DNA of 64,000 nucleotides, taken from contig NZ_JYJF01000016.1 of assembly GCF_000955975.1 (NCBI RefSeq), forward strand, positions 1-64,000, read 5' to 3'. This document shows, piece after piece, positions 25,546 through 33,840 of the stretch. Positions within the stretch are counted from its first letter, which is position 1. Each line of letters starts with the position of its first letter. The translations under genes were made by a program, and so were the position numbers. This DNA comes from Saccharothrix sp. ST-888. Lineage in GTDB: Bacteria; Actinomycetota; Actinomycetes; Streptomycetales; Streptomycetaceae. The notes beneath the pieces are model-generated. The model saw only the letters and a program-made list of their open reading frames with translations. It did not search any database and had not been told where the DNA came from.

Positions 25546-26241
25546 CTACACGGGGATTTCGGTGGGGTAGCGGGAGAGCAGCTCCCAGAAGCGCCGGGCG
25601 AGCGGCTGCTCCGGCCCGTGGTCGGCCGGGGCGGGGGCGGAGGAGCCCCAGTGCGTCGGGACCAGGTACTCGTTCTGCAGGTCCGAGAGCGCCGAGGAGA
25701 GGGTGTCCGGCGAGACCGGGAGCAGCCTGCCGATCGCCTTCAGCTGCCCCTGCCAGCGGCCGTCGACGCACTGGCGCAGCCGCCGGTCGAAGTCGTCCTC
25801 ACGGTGTGTCACCGCCAGCAGGGTGCGCAGGCCCAGGCCGAGGACGTGGGCCAGTGCGCGCGACTGCTCCTCGTCGCCGGTCCACCTGCCGGTCGACTCG
25901 GCCCGTTCGTACGCCGGCAGCGGCATCCCGATCCGGCGGGCCGCCTGTTCCCGGCCGAGTTCCCGGGCGAGGCGGAAGTCCCGCAGCGTTCCCGGAGGGA
26001 CTCCCATCAACTGGACCGGCGGGCACCACAGGGCGCGCGCGAGGGCGATGAACTCCTCTTCGGAGGGCCGGATCTCACCGCTCTCCCAGCCGAGCACATG
26101 GGCGGGCAGCAGCCGGATGCCGTGGGCGGCCATGGCGTCGGCGACCTGCTCGGGGGTCAGGCCGAGCCCGGCCCGGTGGGACCGCGCGGCCGTCGGGGAG
26201 AACGGCACCGGGGGCGGAGGGGCCGGCTGTCTGCGTCGCAT
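25546..26241 (-). CDS. XRE-like helix-turn-helix regulator
   Basis: The 231-residue protein carries two Cro/CI-like helix-turn-helix regions: RAGLGLTPEQVADAMAAHGIRLLPAHVLGWESGEIRPSEEEFIALARALWC (about residues 20-75), then a second, LARELGREQAARRIGMPLPAYERAESTGRW. No effector domain is apparent. The ATG at 26241 gives MRRRQPAPPPP, and the longer upstream frame is unlikely. It is followed on the same strand by the hydrolase gene, 126 bases on, and preceded by the frameshifted small gene at 26470-26590. Its targets are unknown. Confidence 0.8.
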   Translation of the reverse strand: MRRRQPAPPPPVPFSPTAARSHRAGLGLTPEQVADAMAAHGIRLLPAHVLGWESGEIRPSEEEFIALARALWCPPVQLMGVPPGTLRDFRLARELGREQAARRIGMPLPAYERAESTGRWTGDEEQSRALAHVLGLGLRTLLAVTHREDDFDRRLRQCVDGRWQGQLKAIGRLLPVSPDTLSSALSDLQNEYLVPTHWGSSAPAPADHGPEQPLARRFWELLSRYPTEIPV

Positions 26242-26469
26242 GGCACCCGACCGTAGGGGGCGCACATTTCGTCCACACCCCGCCGATTGCACGAAGCTCG
26301 GGTGGCCGCCCCGAGTCGGCATCGGATGATCCTCCACCCGGGCCCGGGGGAATCGGTCTGCTACTCGGAGGTAGTGACGGTTCCTCGGCGGACGGACGGA
26401 CTACTCGGGTGGCTGTCCGGGCGGTAGCGCACGCCCGCCGGGGCCTGCCGAGGCGTCAGGCGGATCCGG

Positions 26470-26590
26470 TCACTTCAGGCCCAGCTTGCCGAACAGTTGC
26501 TTGAGGTGCTCCTCGGTGGGCGGATCGCCTGCGGGGTCAGCTTGTCGACGGCGTTCGGGAGGTGGGCGGCTTTCCGAGATCGTCCGTCAT
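26470..26590 (-). pseudogene. Small gene of about 40 codons disrupted by two frameshifts
   Basis: An ATG at 26590 has an excellent GGGAGG site seven bases upstream and opens MTDDLG. The G/C-rich third-position pattern then jumps frame, reading KAAHLPNAVDKLTPQA, and jumps again to DPPTEEHLKQLFGKLGLK ending at TGA 26470. Each jump corresponds to one missing base, and the two restored give a 40-residue polar peptide with an amphipathic C-terminal helix. Read without repair, the frame stops after 17 codons. Either the gene is decaying or the sequence has two base errors. I do not recognise the peptide. The XRE regulator gene lies 230 bases downstream on the same strand. Confidence 0.5.
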
Positions 26591-26604
26591 CGGTCGTCCT
26601 CCCA

Positions 26605-26636
26605 TGAGGTCGTGGTCGAGTGAGGTCGTGGTCGAG
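26605..26636. repeat. Perfect 16-bp tandem duplication
   Basis: TGAGGTCGTGGTCGAG occurs twice head-to-tail at 26605-26620 and 26621-26636, just upstream of the small frameshifted gene. It is probably a replication-slippage product. Confidence 0.8.
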
Positions 26637-26749
26637 CCGCGCGGGCGGGCACAGCGCCGGTCGCGGCAGGGGCCGGGGAGGCTGCCGCAGGGCTGTGACC
26701 AAGCCCTCCGCCGGGTTTGTTGACTCCCGGTCGCGGCCCGTGGTGGGAT

Positions 26750-26925
26750 CTTTCAGCCAAACGGAGGCATGCAGAGGAAGCCGGTGCGAGTCCGGCGCGG
26801 TCCCGCCACTGTCACCGGGGAGCACACTCGACGTTTGGTCACGGCGGTCCGTTCGTACGGCTGCCGGTGGACCGGGGGTGTGTCCGCCCCGGAAGCCAGG
26901 AGACTCTCGCCTCCGGTACGTCGAT
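26750..26925 (+). ncRNA. Cobalamin riboswitch
   Basis: The B12-box core lies at 26780-26812 (GCCGGTGCGAGTCCGG followed by GCGGTCCCGCCACTGT), and the downstream conserved motif GGAAGCCAGGAGACT is at 26891-26905. These are hallmarks of the adenosylcobalamin aptamer. The outer limits are approximate. It precedes the cobD-cobQ-chelatase-cobO-cobB operon by about 120 bases and should repress it when cobalamin is plentiful. A small AGGG-N6-CCCT hairpin (26928-26941) between the aptamer and the first start codon may be part of the expression platform, acting on translation. Confidence 0.93.
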
Positions 26926-26960
26926 CCAGGGCGCGGACCCTGAGTGAGGACACGCACGCC

Positions 26961-27056
26961 ATGCAGGCTGCCCCGGCCCGAGTACGGCCGCCGTTCGACC
27001 TCGGGTCCGCCCCCCGGTCCGCCTCCGTCGCCGTGCCCGCGCCGTGCCTCGACTGA
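26961..27056 (+). CDS. Possible leader peptide overlapping the cobD start
   Basis: An ATG at 26961, with GTGAGGA upstream, opens a 31-codon frame (starts MQAAPARVRPPFDLG, ends PAPCLD) whose TGA at 27054-27056 lies past the cobD GTG at 27044. cobD itself has no visible ribosome-binding site, so ribosomes ending this frame could restart at cobD. This would let the riboswitch control cobD through leader translation. The peptide has no recognisable motif and the frame may be fortuitous. Confidence 0.4.
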   Translation: MQAAPARVRPPFDLGSAPRSASVAVPAPCLD

Positions 27057-28000
27057 ACCGCAGCACCGCCTTCGCCCTGGGCAGCATCGCCGGGTACCTC
27101 GCCGACGCCGCCCTCGCCGACCCCCGGCGCGGGCACCCCGTCGCCGCCTTCGGCACCGCCGCCGGGCGGCTGGAGCGGGCGCTCTGGCGCGACCGGCGGG
27201 CGGCGGGTGCCGGGTACACCGCCGCCTGTGTCGGTACGGTCGCGGCCGGGGCGGTGCTCGCCGAACGCGCGCTCGGGCGCAGCGGGTACGGACAGGCGGC
27301 GCTGGCCGCCGCCGCGACCTGGACGGTGCTCGGCGGTACCTCGCTCACCCAGGAGGCCAGGACCATCGGCCGTTCGCTCCAGGCCGGCGATCTGACCGCC
27401 GCCCGCGAGCGGCTGCCGCACCTGTGCGGCCGCGACCCGAGCGCGCTGGACGGGCAGCAGATCGCCCGCGCCGTGGTCGAGTCGGTGGCCGAGAACACCG
27501 CCGACGCCGTGGTCAACGCGCTGACCTGGGGTGCACTGGCCGGTACGCCCGGACTGCTCGCCTTTCGGGCCGTCAACACGCTGGACGCGATGGTCGGTCA
27601 CCGCTCCCCGCGCCATCTGCGCTTCGGCTGGGCCTCGGCCCGGCTGGACGACGTGGCCGGCTGGCCCGGCGCCCGGCTGACCGCCCTGCTCACGGTGGCC
27701 GCCGCACCCGAACCCCGGACCGCCTGGCGGGTCTGGCGGCGGGACGGCTCCGCTCACCCGAGCCCCAACGCCGGGCAGGCCGAGTCCGCCTTCGCCGGGG
27801 CGCTGGGCGTACGGCTGGGCGGCACCCTGCACTACGGCGAGCGCGTGGAGCACCGGCCGGTGCTCGGCGCGGAGCTGCGGCCGGTGGCGGTCGGGGACAT
27901 CGAGCGGGCGTGCCTGCTGTCCCGGCGGGTGGGCGCCCTGGCGCTGGCGGCCACCGTGGCCGGGCGGACGCTGTGGACCCGGCGGCGGAGGCGGACGTGA
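27044..28000 (+). CDS. cobD: Adenosylcobinamide-phosphate synthase CobD/CbiB
   Basis: The 318-residue membrane protein attaches the aminopropanol arm to adenosylcobyric acid. Family marks are the GYLADAALADPRRGHPVAAFGTAAGRLE N-terminus, the conserved ARAVVESVAENTADAVVNALTWGALAG segment, RAVNTLDAMVGHRSPRHLRFGWASARLDDVAGWPGARLTA and HPSPNAGQAESAFAGALGVRLGG. Several hydrophobic segments cross the membrane. It is the first gene after the riboswitch. The start is GTG at 27044, without a clear Shine-Dalgarno sequence and overlapped by a short leader frame. The next gene is 175 bases away, the gap holding a 15-bp repeat array. Confidence 0.94.
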   Translation: MPRLNRSTAFALGSIAGYLADAALADPRRGHPVAAFGTAAGRLERALWRDRRAAGAGYTAACVGTVAAGAVLAERALGRSGYGQAALAAAATWTVLGGTSLTQEARTIGRSLQAGDLTAARERLPHLCGRDPSALDGQQIARAVVESVAENTADAVVNALTWGALAGTPGLLAFRAVNTLDAMVGHRSPRHLRFGWASARLDDVAGWPGARLTALLTVAAAPEPRTAWRVWRRDGSAHPSPNAGQAESAFAGALGVRLGGTLHYGERVEHRPVLGAELRPVAVGDIERACLLSRRVGALALAATVAGRTLWTRRRRRT

Positions 28001-28044
28001 GCGCACGTCACGGAGCGGCGCCGCGCTGCGCCGGTCCGGGCGCC

Positions 28045-28142
28045 AGCCGGGTGGAGCACGGCAGGGTGAAGCACAGCCGGGTGGGGCAAGGGCGAGTGCG
28101 GCAAGGCCGGGTAGAGCGCAGCCGGGTGGGGCATGGCCGGGG
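28045..28142. repeat. 15-bp minisatellite, six units plus a partial one
   Basis: Six degenerate 15-bp units run from 28045 to 28134, followed by half a unit. The consensus is near AGCCGGGTGGAGCAC. Alternate units start AGCC or GGC, so a 30-bp super-period is visible. It fills most of the cobD-cobQ gap, and no stop codon interrupts it in at least one frame on each strand, but neither frame has coding support. Copy number is likely to vary between strains. Confidence 0.85.
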
Positions 28143-28175
28143 AAGAACGACGACCGTGAAGCGGAGCGGAGAAGC

Positions 28176-29687
28176 ATGAGCGGGGCACTGCTGGTCGCCG
28201 GGACGACCTCGGACGCGGGCAAGAGCGTGGTCACGGCGGGCATCTGCCGCTGGCTGGCCCGACAGGGCGTCAGGGTCGCGCCGTTCAAGGCGCAGAACAT
28301 GTCGCTGAACTCCTTCGTGACCGCCGACGGCGCCGAGATCGGCCGGGCGCAGGCGATGCAGGCGCAGGCCGCCCGGGTCGAGCCGGAGGCGGCGATGAAC
28401 CCGGTGCTGCTCAAGCCGGGTGCGGACGGCCGCAGCCAGGTGGTGCTGCTCGGCCGGGCGGTCGCCGAGGTCGGTGCGCTGGACTACCGGGAGCGCAAGC
28501 CCGTCCTGCTGGAGCGGGCGCTGGAGTGCCTGGCCGATCTGCGCAGCCGGTACGAGGTGGTGGTCTGCGAGGGCGCGGGCTCGCCGGCCGAGATCAACCT
28601 GCGCGACCGGGACATCGCCAACATGGGTCTGGCCACAGCCGCCGGGCTGCCGGTGGTGGTGGTCGGCGACATCGACCGGGGCGGGGTCTTCGCCGCGATG
28701 TACGGGACGCTGGCGCTGCTCTCGGCGGAGGACCAGCGGCTTGTGGCCGGCTGGTTCGTCAACAAGTTCCGGGGCGATGCCCGGCTGCTGGCGCCCGGTC
28801 TCGACATGCTGCACCAGCTGACCGGACGCCCGGTGCTGGGCACCCTGCCGATGCTCTCCGGCCTGTGGCTGGACGCCGAGGACTCGCTCGACCTGACCAC
28901 GGTGGTGGACCACGCGGCGAGCAGCGGACCGGTCGGCGCGGACGTCCTGCGGGTGGCCGTGGTGCGCTTCCCGAGGCTGTCCAACTTCACCGATCTGGAC
29001 GCGCTGGCGCAGGAGCCCGGCGTACTGGTGCGCTGGGCGACCCGCCCGGAGGAGCTGGCCGACGCCGACCTGGTGGTGCTGCCCGGCAGCCGGGCCACCG
29101 TCGCCGACCTGGCCTGGCTGCGCGAGCGCGGCCTCGAACCCGCGCTGAAGGCGCGGGCGGCCGCCGGGCTGCCGGTGCTCGGGGTCTGCGGCGGCTACCA
29201 GATGCTGAGCCGGAGCATCGTGGACGAGGTCGAGTCCAGGGCCGGCGAGGTCGCCGGGCTCGGTCTGCTGCCGACCCGGGTGGTCTTCGGGCGCGAGAAG
29301 GTGCTGGCCAGGCCGGTCGGCGAGGCGTACGGCGAGCGGGTCGAGGGCTACGAGATCCACCACGGGGTGGTGTCGGTCGAGGGCGGCGTGCCGTTCCTGG
29401 ACGGCTGCCGGGTGGGCTCGGTCTGGGGCACCACCTGGCACGGCGCGCTGGAGAACGACGGCTTCCGGCGCCGACTGCTGCGCGAGGTGGCCGCGTCGGC
29501 CGGGCGGGCGTTCGTCCCCGCCCCCGACGTCTCGTTCGCGGCGGCCAGGGCGGCCCGTCTCGACCGGCTCGGCGACCTGATCGAGGAGCACGCCGACACC
29601 GACGCGCTCTGGAAGCTGATCGAGGGCGGGGCACCCGGTGGCCTGCCCTTCGTCCCGCCAGGGGCACCCCGAACGATGGAGAGCTGA
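28176..29687 (+). CDS. cobQ: Cobyric acid synthase
   Basis: The 503-residue enzyme amidates four side chains of adenosylcobyrinic acid a,c-diamide using glutamine and ATP. The N-terminal dethiobiotin-synthetase-like ATPase domain has GTTSDAGKSVVTAG and APFKAQNMSLNSFVTADGAEIGRAQAMQAQAA, with VCEGAGSPAEINLRDRDIANMGLA. The C-terminal class I glutamine amidotransferase domain has the nucleophile Cys in VLGVCGGYQMLSRS (about residue 337) and a late His-Glu region (GYEIHHGVV). GGAGAAGC precedes the ATG. Its TGA overlaps the ATG of the chelatase gene, so the two are coupled. Confidence 0.96.
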   Translation: MSGALLVAGTTSDAGKSVVTAGICRWLARQGVRVAPFKAQNMSLNSFVTADGAEIGRAQAMQAQAARVEPEAAMNPVLLKPGADGRSQVVLLGRAVAEVGALDYRERKPVLLERALECLADLRSRYEVVVCEGAGSPAEINLRDRDIANMGLATAAGLPVVVVGDIDRGGVFAAMYGTLALLSAEDQRLVAGWFVNKFRGDARLLAPGLDMLHQLTGRPVLGTLPMLSGLWLDAEDSLDLTTVVDHAASSGPVGADVLRVAVVRFPRLSNFTDLDALAQEPGVLVRWATRPEELADADLVVLPGSRATVADLAWLRERGLEPALKARAAAGLPVLGVCGGYQMLSRSIVDEVESRAGEVAGLGLLPTRVVFGREKVLARPVGEAYGERVEGYEIHHGVVSVEGGVPFLDGCRVGSVWGTTWHGALENDGFRRRLLREVAASAGRAFVPAPDVSFAAARAARLDRLGDLIEEHADTDALWKLIEGGAPGGLPFVPPGAPRTMES

Positions 29688-31756
29688 TGAGTGACGTCCG
29701 ATACCCGTTCACCGCGATCGTCGGCATGGCCGACCTGCGGCTCGGGCTGCTGCTCAACGCGGTCTCCCCAGCCGTGGGCGGAGTGCTGGTGCGCGGTGAG
29801 AAGGGGACCGCCAAGTCGACCATGGTGCGCGCGCTGGCCGGGCTGCTGCCCGCCATCGCGACCGTGCCCGGCTGCCGGTTCGCCTGCGATCCGGCGGCGG
29901 CCGACCCGCAGTGCCCGGACGGTCCGCACTCCCCGGAACCGGCCGAGCGGCGCCCGGCACACCTGGTGGAGCTGCCGGTCGGCGTCTCCGAGGACCGGAT
30001 CGTCGGCTCGCTCGACCTGGAGCGGGCGCTGGCCGAGGGCGTCAAGGCGTACGAGCCCGGGCTGCTGGCCAAGGCGCACCGGGGCGTGCTCTACATCGAC
30101 GAGGTCAACCTGCTCCAGGACCACGTGGTCGACCTGCTGCTGGACGCCGCCGCGATGGGCCGTTCCTACGTGGAGCGCGAAGGCGTCTCGGTGCGGCACG
30201 CGGCCCGGTTCCTGCTGGTCGGGACGATGAACCCGGAGGAGGGCGAGCTGCGCCCGCAGCTGCTCGACCGCTTCGGGCTGACGGTCGAGATCGCCGCCAC
30301 CCGCGACCCGGCCGAGCGCGCCGACGTGGTCCGGCGGCGGCTCGCCTACGACGCCGACCCGGCGGGCTTCGCCGCGCGCTATGCGGCGGACGAACGAGCC
30401 CTGGCCGAACGGATCACCGCAGCACGGGAGTTGCTGCCCGAGGTGGAGCTGACCGATCTAGCGCTTCGTCAGATCACCGCCGTGTGCGCGGCGTTCGAGG
30501 TGGACGGACTGCGGGCGGACATCGTGATGGCCCGGACGGCGGTCGCGCTGGCGGCCTGGGACGGGCGCACCGAGGTGCTGGAGGAGGACGTCCGCAAGGC
30601 CGCCCAGCTGGCGCTGCCGCACCGGCGGCGCCGGAACCCGTTCGACGCACCGGGGCTGGACGAGGAGCAGCTGGACCGCACGCTGGCGGAGCACTCCCAG
30701 CCGGAGGAGCCGGCAGAGTCCGAGGAGACGGCAGGCCCCGAGGAGCCCACCGACCCGGAGGGCGGCCCCGAGGGCGACGGTCCCGACGGCGGCGGCCCGG
30801 ACGGGGGCGGGGCTCCCGCGCCCGGTGACGCCCCGGACGGCAGTGCCGCCTCGGAGCCCGAGCCCCCGGCCGAGGCGGGCATCCCCCCGCAGGGCACGGG
30901 TGGTGCGGGCAAGGCGCCGGTGGCCTCCGCCGGGGACCCGTACCGCACCCGGCTGTTCAAGGTGCCCGGCACCGGGAAGGGCGCCCAGGGGCGCCGCTCC
31001 CCCGCCGAGACCGACGGCGGGCACACCGTCCGGGCCCGCCGCCCGCAGGGGACGCTGAGCCGGCTGCACCTGAGCGCCACGCTGCGCGCCGCCGCCCCGC
31101 ACCAGGTGGCGCGGGGCCGCGACTCGCGCGCGCTGGTGCTGCGCCGGGACGACTTCCGTGAGCAGGTGCGGCAGGGCCGGGAGTCCAACCTGGTGCTGTT
31201 CGTGGTGGACGCCTCCGGGTCGATGGCGGCGCGGCAGCGGATGACCGCCGTCAAGGGCGCCGTGATGTCGCTGCTGATGGACGCGTACCAGCGCCGCGAC
31301 AAGATCGGCATGATCACCTTCCGGGGCTCCTCGGCCGAGCTCGCCCTGCCGCCCACCTCCTCGGTGGAGGTCGGCGCCGCCCGGCTGGAGCAGCTGCCCA
31401 CCGGCGGCCGGACCCCGCTGGCGGCCGGGCTGCTGCGCGCGCACGAGGTGCTGCGGGTGGAGCGGATGCGCGACCCGCACCGCCGTCCGCTGCTGATGGT
31501 GGTCACCGACGGCCGCGCCACCGGCGGCCGGGACGCGCTGGCCCAGGCCGGGCGGGCGGCCGGGCTGCTGGCCGGGCAGGGCCTGGCGAGCGTCGTGCTG
31601 GACTGCGAGTCGGGACCGGTACGGCTCGGCCTGGCCCGTACGCTGGCCGGCCAGTTGAACGCCCCCGCTGTAACGCTGGACGAGCTGCGGGCCGAGGGTG
31701 TCACCGCACTGGTCCATGCGCACCGAACCGTTGGCCACGACCGAAAGGCAGCCTGA
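29687..31756 (+). CDS. Putative cobaltochelatase, ChlI-ChlD fusion
   Basis: The 689-residue protein joins an AAA+ ATPase and a VWA domain, as in the I and D subunits of magnesium/cobalt chelatases. Walker A is GEKGTAKST (about residue 37), Walker B is VLYIDEVNLLQDH and the sensor region is GTMNPEEGELRPQLLDRFGLTVEI. An acidic, Pro- and Gly-rich linker spans roughly residues 345-430, followed by the VWA MIDAS motif DASGSMAAR (about residue 507). It would power cobalt insertion into hydrogenobyrinic acid diamide together with a CobN-type large subunit. No CobN gene lies in this window, although the neighbouring genes are cobalamin genes. It overlaps cobQ by one base. Confidence 0.9.
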   Translation: MSDVRYPFTAIVGMADLRLGLLLNAVSPAVGGVLVRGEKGTAKSTMVRALAGLLPAIATVPGCRFACDPAAADPQCPDGPHSPEPAERRPAHLVELPVGVSEDRIVGSLDLERALAEGVKAYEPGLLAKAHRGVLYIDEVNLLQDHVVDLLLDAAAMGRSYVEREGVSVRHAARFLLVGTMNPEEGELRPQLLDRFGLTVEIAATRDPAERADVVRRRLAYDADPAGFAARYAADERALAERITAARELLPEVELTDLALRQITAVCAAFEVDGLRADIVMARTAVALAAWDGRTEVLEEDVRKAAQLALPHRRRRNPFDAPGLDEEQLDRTLAEHSQPEEPAESEETAGPEEPTDPEGGPEGDGPDGGGPDGGGAPAPGDAPDGSAASEPEPPAEAGIPPQGTGGAGKAPVASAGDPYRTRLFKVPGTGKGAQGRRSPAETDGGHTVRARRPQGTLSRLHLSATLRAAAPHQVARGRDSRALVLRRDDFREQVRQGRESNLVLFVVDASGSMAARQRMTAVKGAVMSLLMDAYQRRDKIGMITFRGSSAELALPPTSSVEVGAARLEQLPTGGRTPLAAGLLRAHEVLRVERMRDPHRRPLLMVVTDGRATGGRDALAQAGRAAGLLAGQGLASVVLDCESGPVRLGLARTLAGQLNAPAVTLDELRAEGVTALVHAHRTVGHDRKAA

Positions 31757-31759
31757 GCC

Positions 31760-32365
31760 ATGCCGAAGGGTATTCCCGAGTCCGTCCCCGACGACGGCCT
31801 GACCACGCGTCAGCGCCGCACCCTGCCGATCACCGCCGTGCACACCGGCCCCGGCAAGGGCAAGTCCACCGCCGCCTTCGGGATGGCGCTGCGGGCCTGG
31901 AACCAGGGCTGGTCCGTCGGGGTGTTCCAGTTCGTGAAGTCCGCCAAGTGGAAGGTCGGCGAGGAGAACGCGCTGCGCGTGCTCGGCGCCTCCGGCGAGG
32001 GCGGCACGGTGGACTGGCACAAGATGGGCGAGGGCTGGTCCTGGGTGCAGCGCTCCGCCGAGATGGTCGAGTCCAGCGAGGAGGCGGCGAAGGAGGGCTG
32101 GGCGCAGATCAAGCGCGACCTGGCCGCCGAGCGCTACCGCTTCTACGTGCTGGACGAGTTCACCTACCCCATGCACTGGGGCTGGATCGACGTCGAGGAG
32201 GTGCTGACGGTGCTGCGCGAGCGGCCCGGCAGCCAGCACGTGGTCATCACCGGCCGCTACGCGCCCGAGGCGCTGACCGAGTTCGCCGACCTGGTCACCG
32301 AGATGACCAAGGTGAAGCACCCCATGGACGCGGGCCGCAAGGGCCAGCGCGGGATCGAGTGGTAA
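31760..32365 (+). CDS. cobO: Corrinoid adenosyltransferase (CobO/BtuR type)
   Basis: The 201-residue enzyme transfers the adenosyl group of ATP to Co(I) corrinoids. The P-loop is GPGKGKSTAAFGMALRAWNQGW (about residues 32-53), followed by FVKSAKWKVGEENAL and a conserved VLDEFTYPMHWGWIDVEEVL. GYAPEALTEFADLVTEM-type and KHPMDAGRKGQRGIEW-type endings match the CobA/CobO/BtuR family. The ATG at 31760 is three bases after the chelatase stop, and cobB follows 10 bases later, so all belong to the riboswitch operon. Confidence 0.96.
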   Translation: MPKGIPESVPDDGLTTRQRRTLPITAVHTGPGKGKSTAAFGMALRAWNQGWSVGVFQFVKSAKWKVGEENALRVLGASGEGGTVDWHKMGEGWSWVQRSAEMVESSEEAAKEGWAQIKRDLAAERYRFYVLDEFTYPMHWGWIDVEEVLTVLRERPGSQHVVITGRYAPEALTEFADLVTEMTKVKHPMDAGRKGQRGIEW

Positions 32366-32375
32366 CCGTACTGCC

Positions 32376-33800
32376 GTGAACAGTCCCCGCACCGACACCC
32401 CTCGTACCGACCGCCCCCGCACCGACAGCCGCCGTACGGACATCCCGCGCCTGGTCGTCGCCGCGCCGTCCTCGGGCGCGGGCAAGACCACCATCGCCAC
32501 CGGGCTGATGGCCGCGCTCTCCGCCCGGGGCCTGGCGGTCTCCCCGCACAAGGTCGGCCCGGACTACATCGACCCCGGCTACCACGGCCTCGCCGCCGGG
32601 CGTCCGGGGCGCAACCTGGACGCCTTCATGTGCGGCCCCGCGCGGATCGCGCCGCTCTTCCTGCACGGCGCGGCCGGGGCGGACATCGCGGTGGTCGAGG
32701 GCGTGATGGGACTGTTCGACGGGGCGGCCGGGCGGGGGGAGCTGGCGTCCACCGCGCACGTGGCGAAGCTGCTGCGGGCGCCGGTGGTCCTGGTGGTGGA
32801 CGCCTCCTCCCAGTCGCGGTCGGTGGCGGCGCTGGTGCACGGCTTCGCCTCCTGGGATCCGGAGGTCCGCCTCGCCGGGGTGATCCTCAACCGGGTCGCC
32901 TCCGACCGGCACGAGCAGCTGCTGCGCGAGGCCCTGGAGGAGGGGTCGGGCGTCCCGGTGCTGGGCTCGGTACGGCGGACGGCCTCGGTCGCGACACCGT
33001 CGCGGCACCTGGGTCTGATCCCGGCGGTCGAACGCTCGGCGGAGGCCCTGCGGGCGGTCCGCGACATGGGTGAACTGGTCGCCGCCTCGGTCGACCTGGA
33101 CGCCCTGGTGGAGCTGGCCCGCAGCGCACCGCCGCTGGACGCCGAGCCGTGGTCGGCGGCCGAGGAGGTCACGGCGGTCGCCGGCCGGCCGAGGATCGCG
33201 CTGGCCTCGGGGGCGGCGTTCTCCTTCTCGTACGCGGAGAACGCGGAGCTGCTTACGGCTGCCGGGGCCGAGGTCGTCCCGTTCGACCCACTGCACGACG
33301 GTGAACTTCCGCCCGGAGCGGCGGGGTTGGTGATCGGCGGTGGCTTCCCGGAGATGTACGTCACCGAGTTGAGCGAGAACGCCTCGCTGCGCGCCTCGAT
33401 CGCCGCGCTCGCGGCCTCAGGCGCGCCGGTCGCCGCCGAGTGCGCCGGACTGCTCTATCTGGGGCGGGAGTTGGACGGCAGACCGATGTGCGGCGTGCTC
33501 GACACCACCGCCCGGATGACCGAGCGGCTCACTCTCGGCTACCGCGAGGCGGTGGCCATCGGGGACAGCGCGCTCGCCCCGGCGGGCAGTCGGGTGCGCG
33601 GGCACGAGTTCCACCGCACCGTCTGCGAACCGGGTGCGGGGCCGCAGCCCGCCTGGGGCTGGCGCGGTCCCGACGGGCCGCGTACGGAGGGTTTCGCGGC
33701 CGGGTCCGTGCACGCCTCGTACCTGCACCTGCACTGGGCGGGTGCACCGGAGTTGGCCGAGCGGCTGGTCCGCGCGGCGGCCGGGCACCAGCAGCCCTGA
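32376..33800 (+). CDS. cobB: Cobyrinate a,c-diamide synthase
   Basis: The 474-residue enzyme amidates the a and c side chains of cobyrinate or hydrogenobyrinate with glutamine and ATP. The ATPase domain shows VVAAPSSGAGKTTIATGLMAALSARGLAVSPHKVGPDYIDPGYH (about residues 24-67) and VVEGVMGLFDGAAG. The amidotransferase domain has VIGGGFPEMYVTELSEN and the Cys nucleophile in AAECAGLLYLGREL, with a HASYLHLHW ending. The first 22 residues are an Asp/Arg/Thr-rich tail (repeating RTD). The start is GTG at 32376. It is the last gene of the riboswitch operon, and a convergent MurE-like gene follows after 40 bases. Confidence 0.95.
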   Translation: MNSPRTDTPRTDRPRTDSRRTDIPRLVVAAPSSGAGKTTIATGLMAALSARGLAVSPHKVGPDYIDPGYHGLAAGRPGRNLDAFMCGPARIAPLFLHGAAGADIAVVEGVMGLFDGAAGRGELASTAHVAKLLRAPVVLVVDASSQSRSVAALVHGFASWDPEVRLAGVILNRVASDRHEQLLREALEEGSGVPVLGSVRRTASVATPSRHLGLIPAVERSAEALRAVRDMGELVAASVDLDALVELARSAPPLDAEPWSAAEEVTAVAGRPRIALASGAAFSFSYAENAELLTAAGAEVVPFDPLHDGELPPGAAGLVIGGGFPEMYVTELSENASLRASIAALAASGAPVAAECAGLLYLGRELDGRPMCGVLDTTARMTERLTLGYREAVAIGDSALAPAGSRVRGHEFHRTVCEPGAGPQPAWGWRGPDGPRTEGFAAGSVHASYLHLHWAGAPELAERLVRAAAGHQQP

Positions 33801-33840
33801 GGGGACCGGTCGGGCCGCCGGGCGGTCGGCGCGGCGGCTC

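Noticed and set aside
26470..26590. Programmed ribosomal frameshifting in the small gene
   Set aside because: Two shifts in 121 bases would be needed and neither site shows a slippery heptamer or a following pseudoknot.
28045..28142. CRISPR-like array
   Set aside because: Units are 15 bp, contiguous and degenerate, with no unique spacers and no cas genes.
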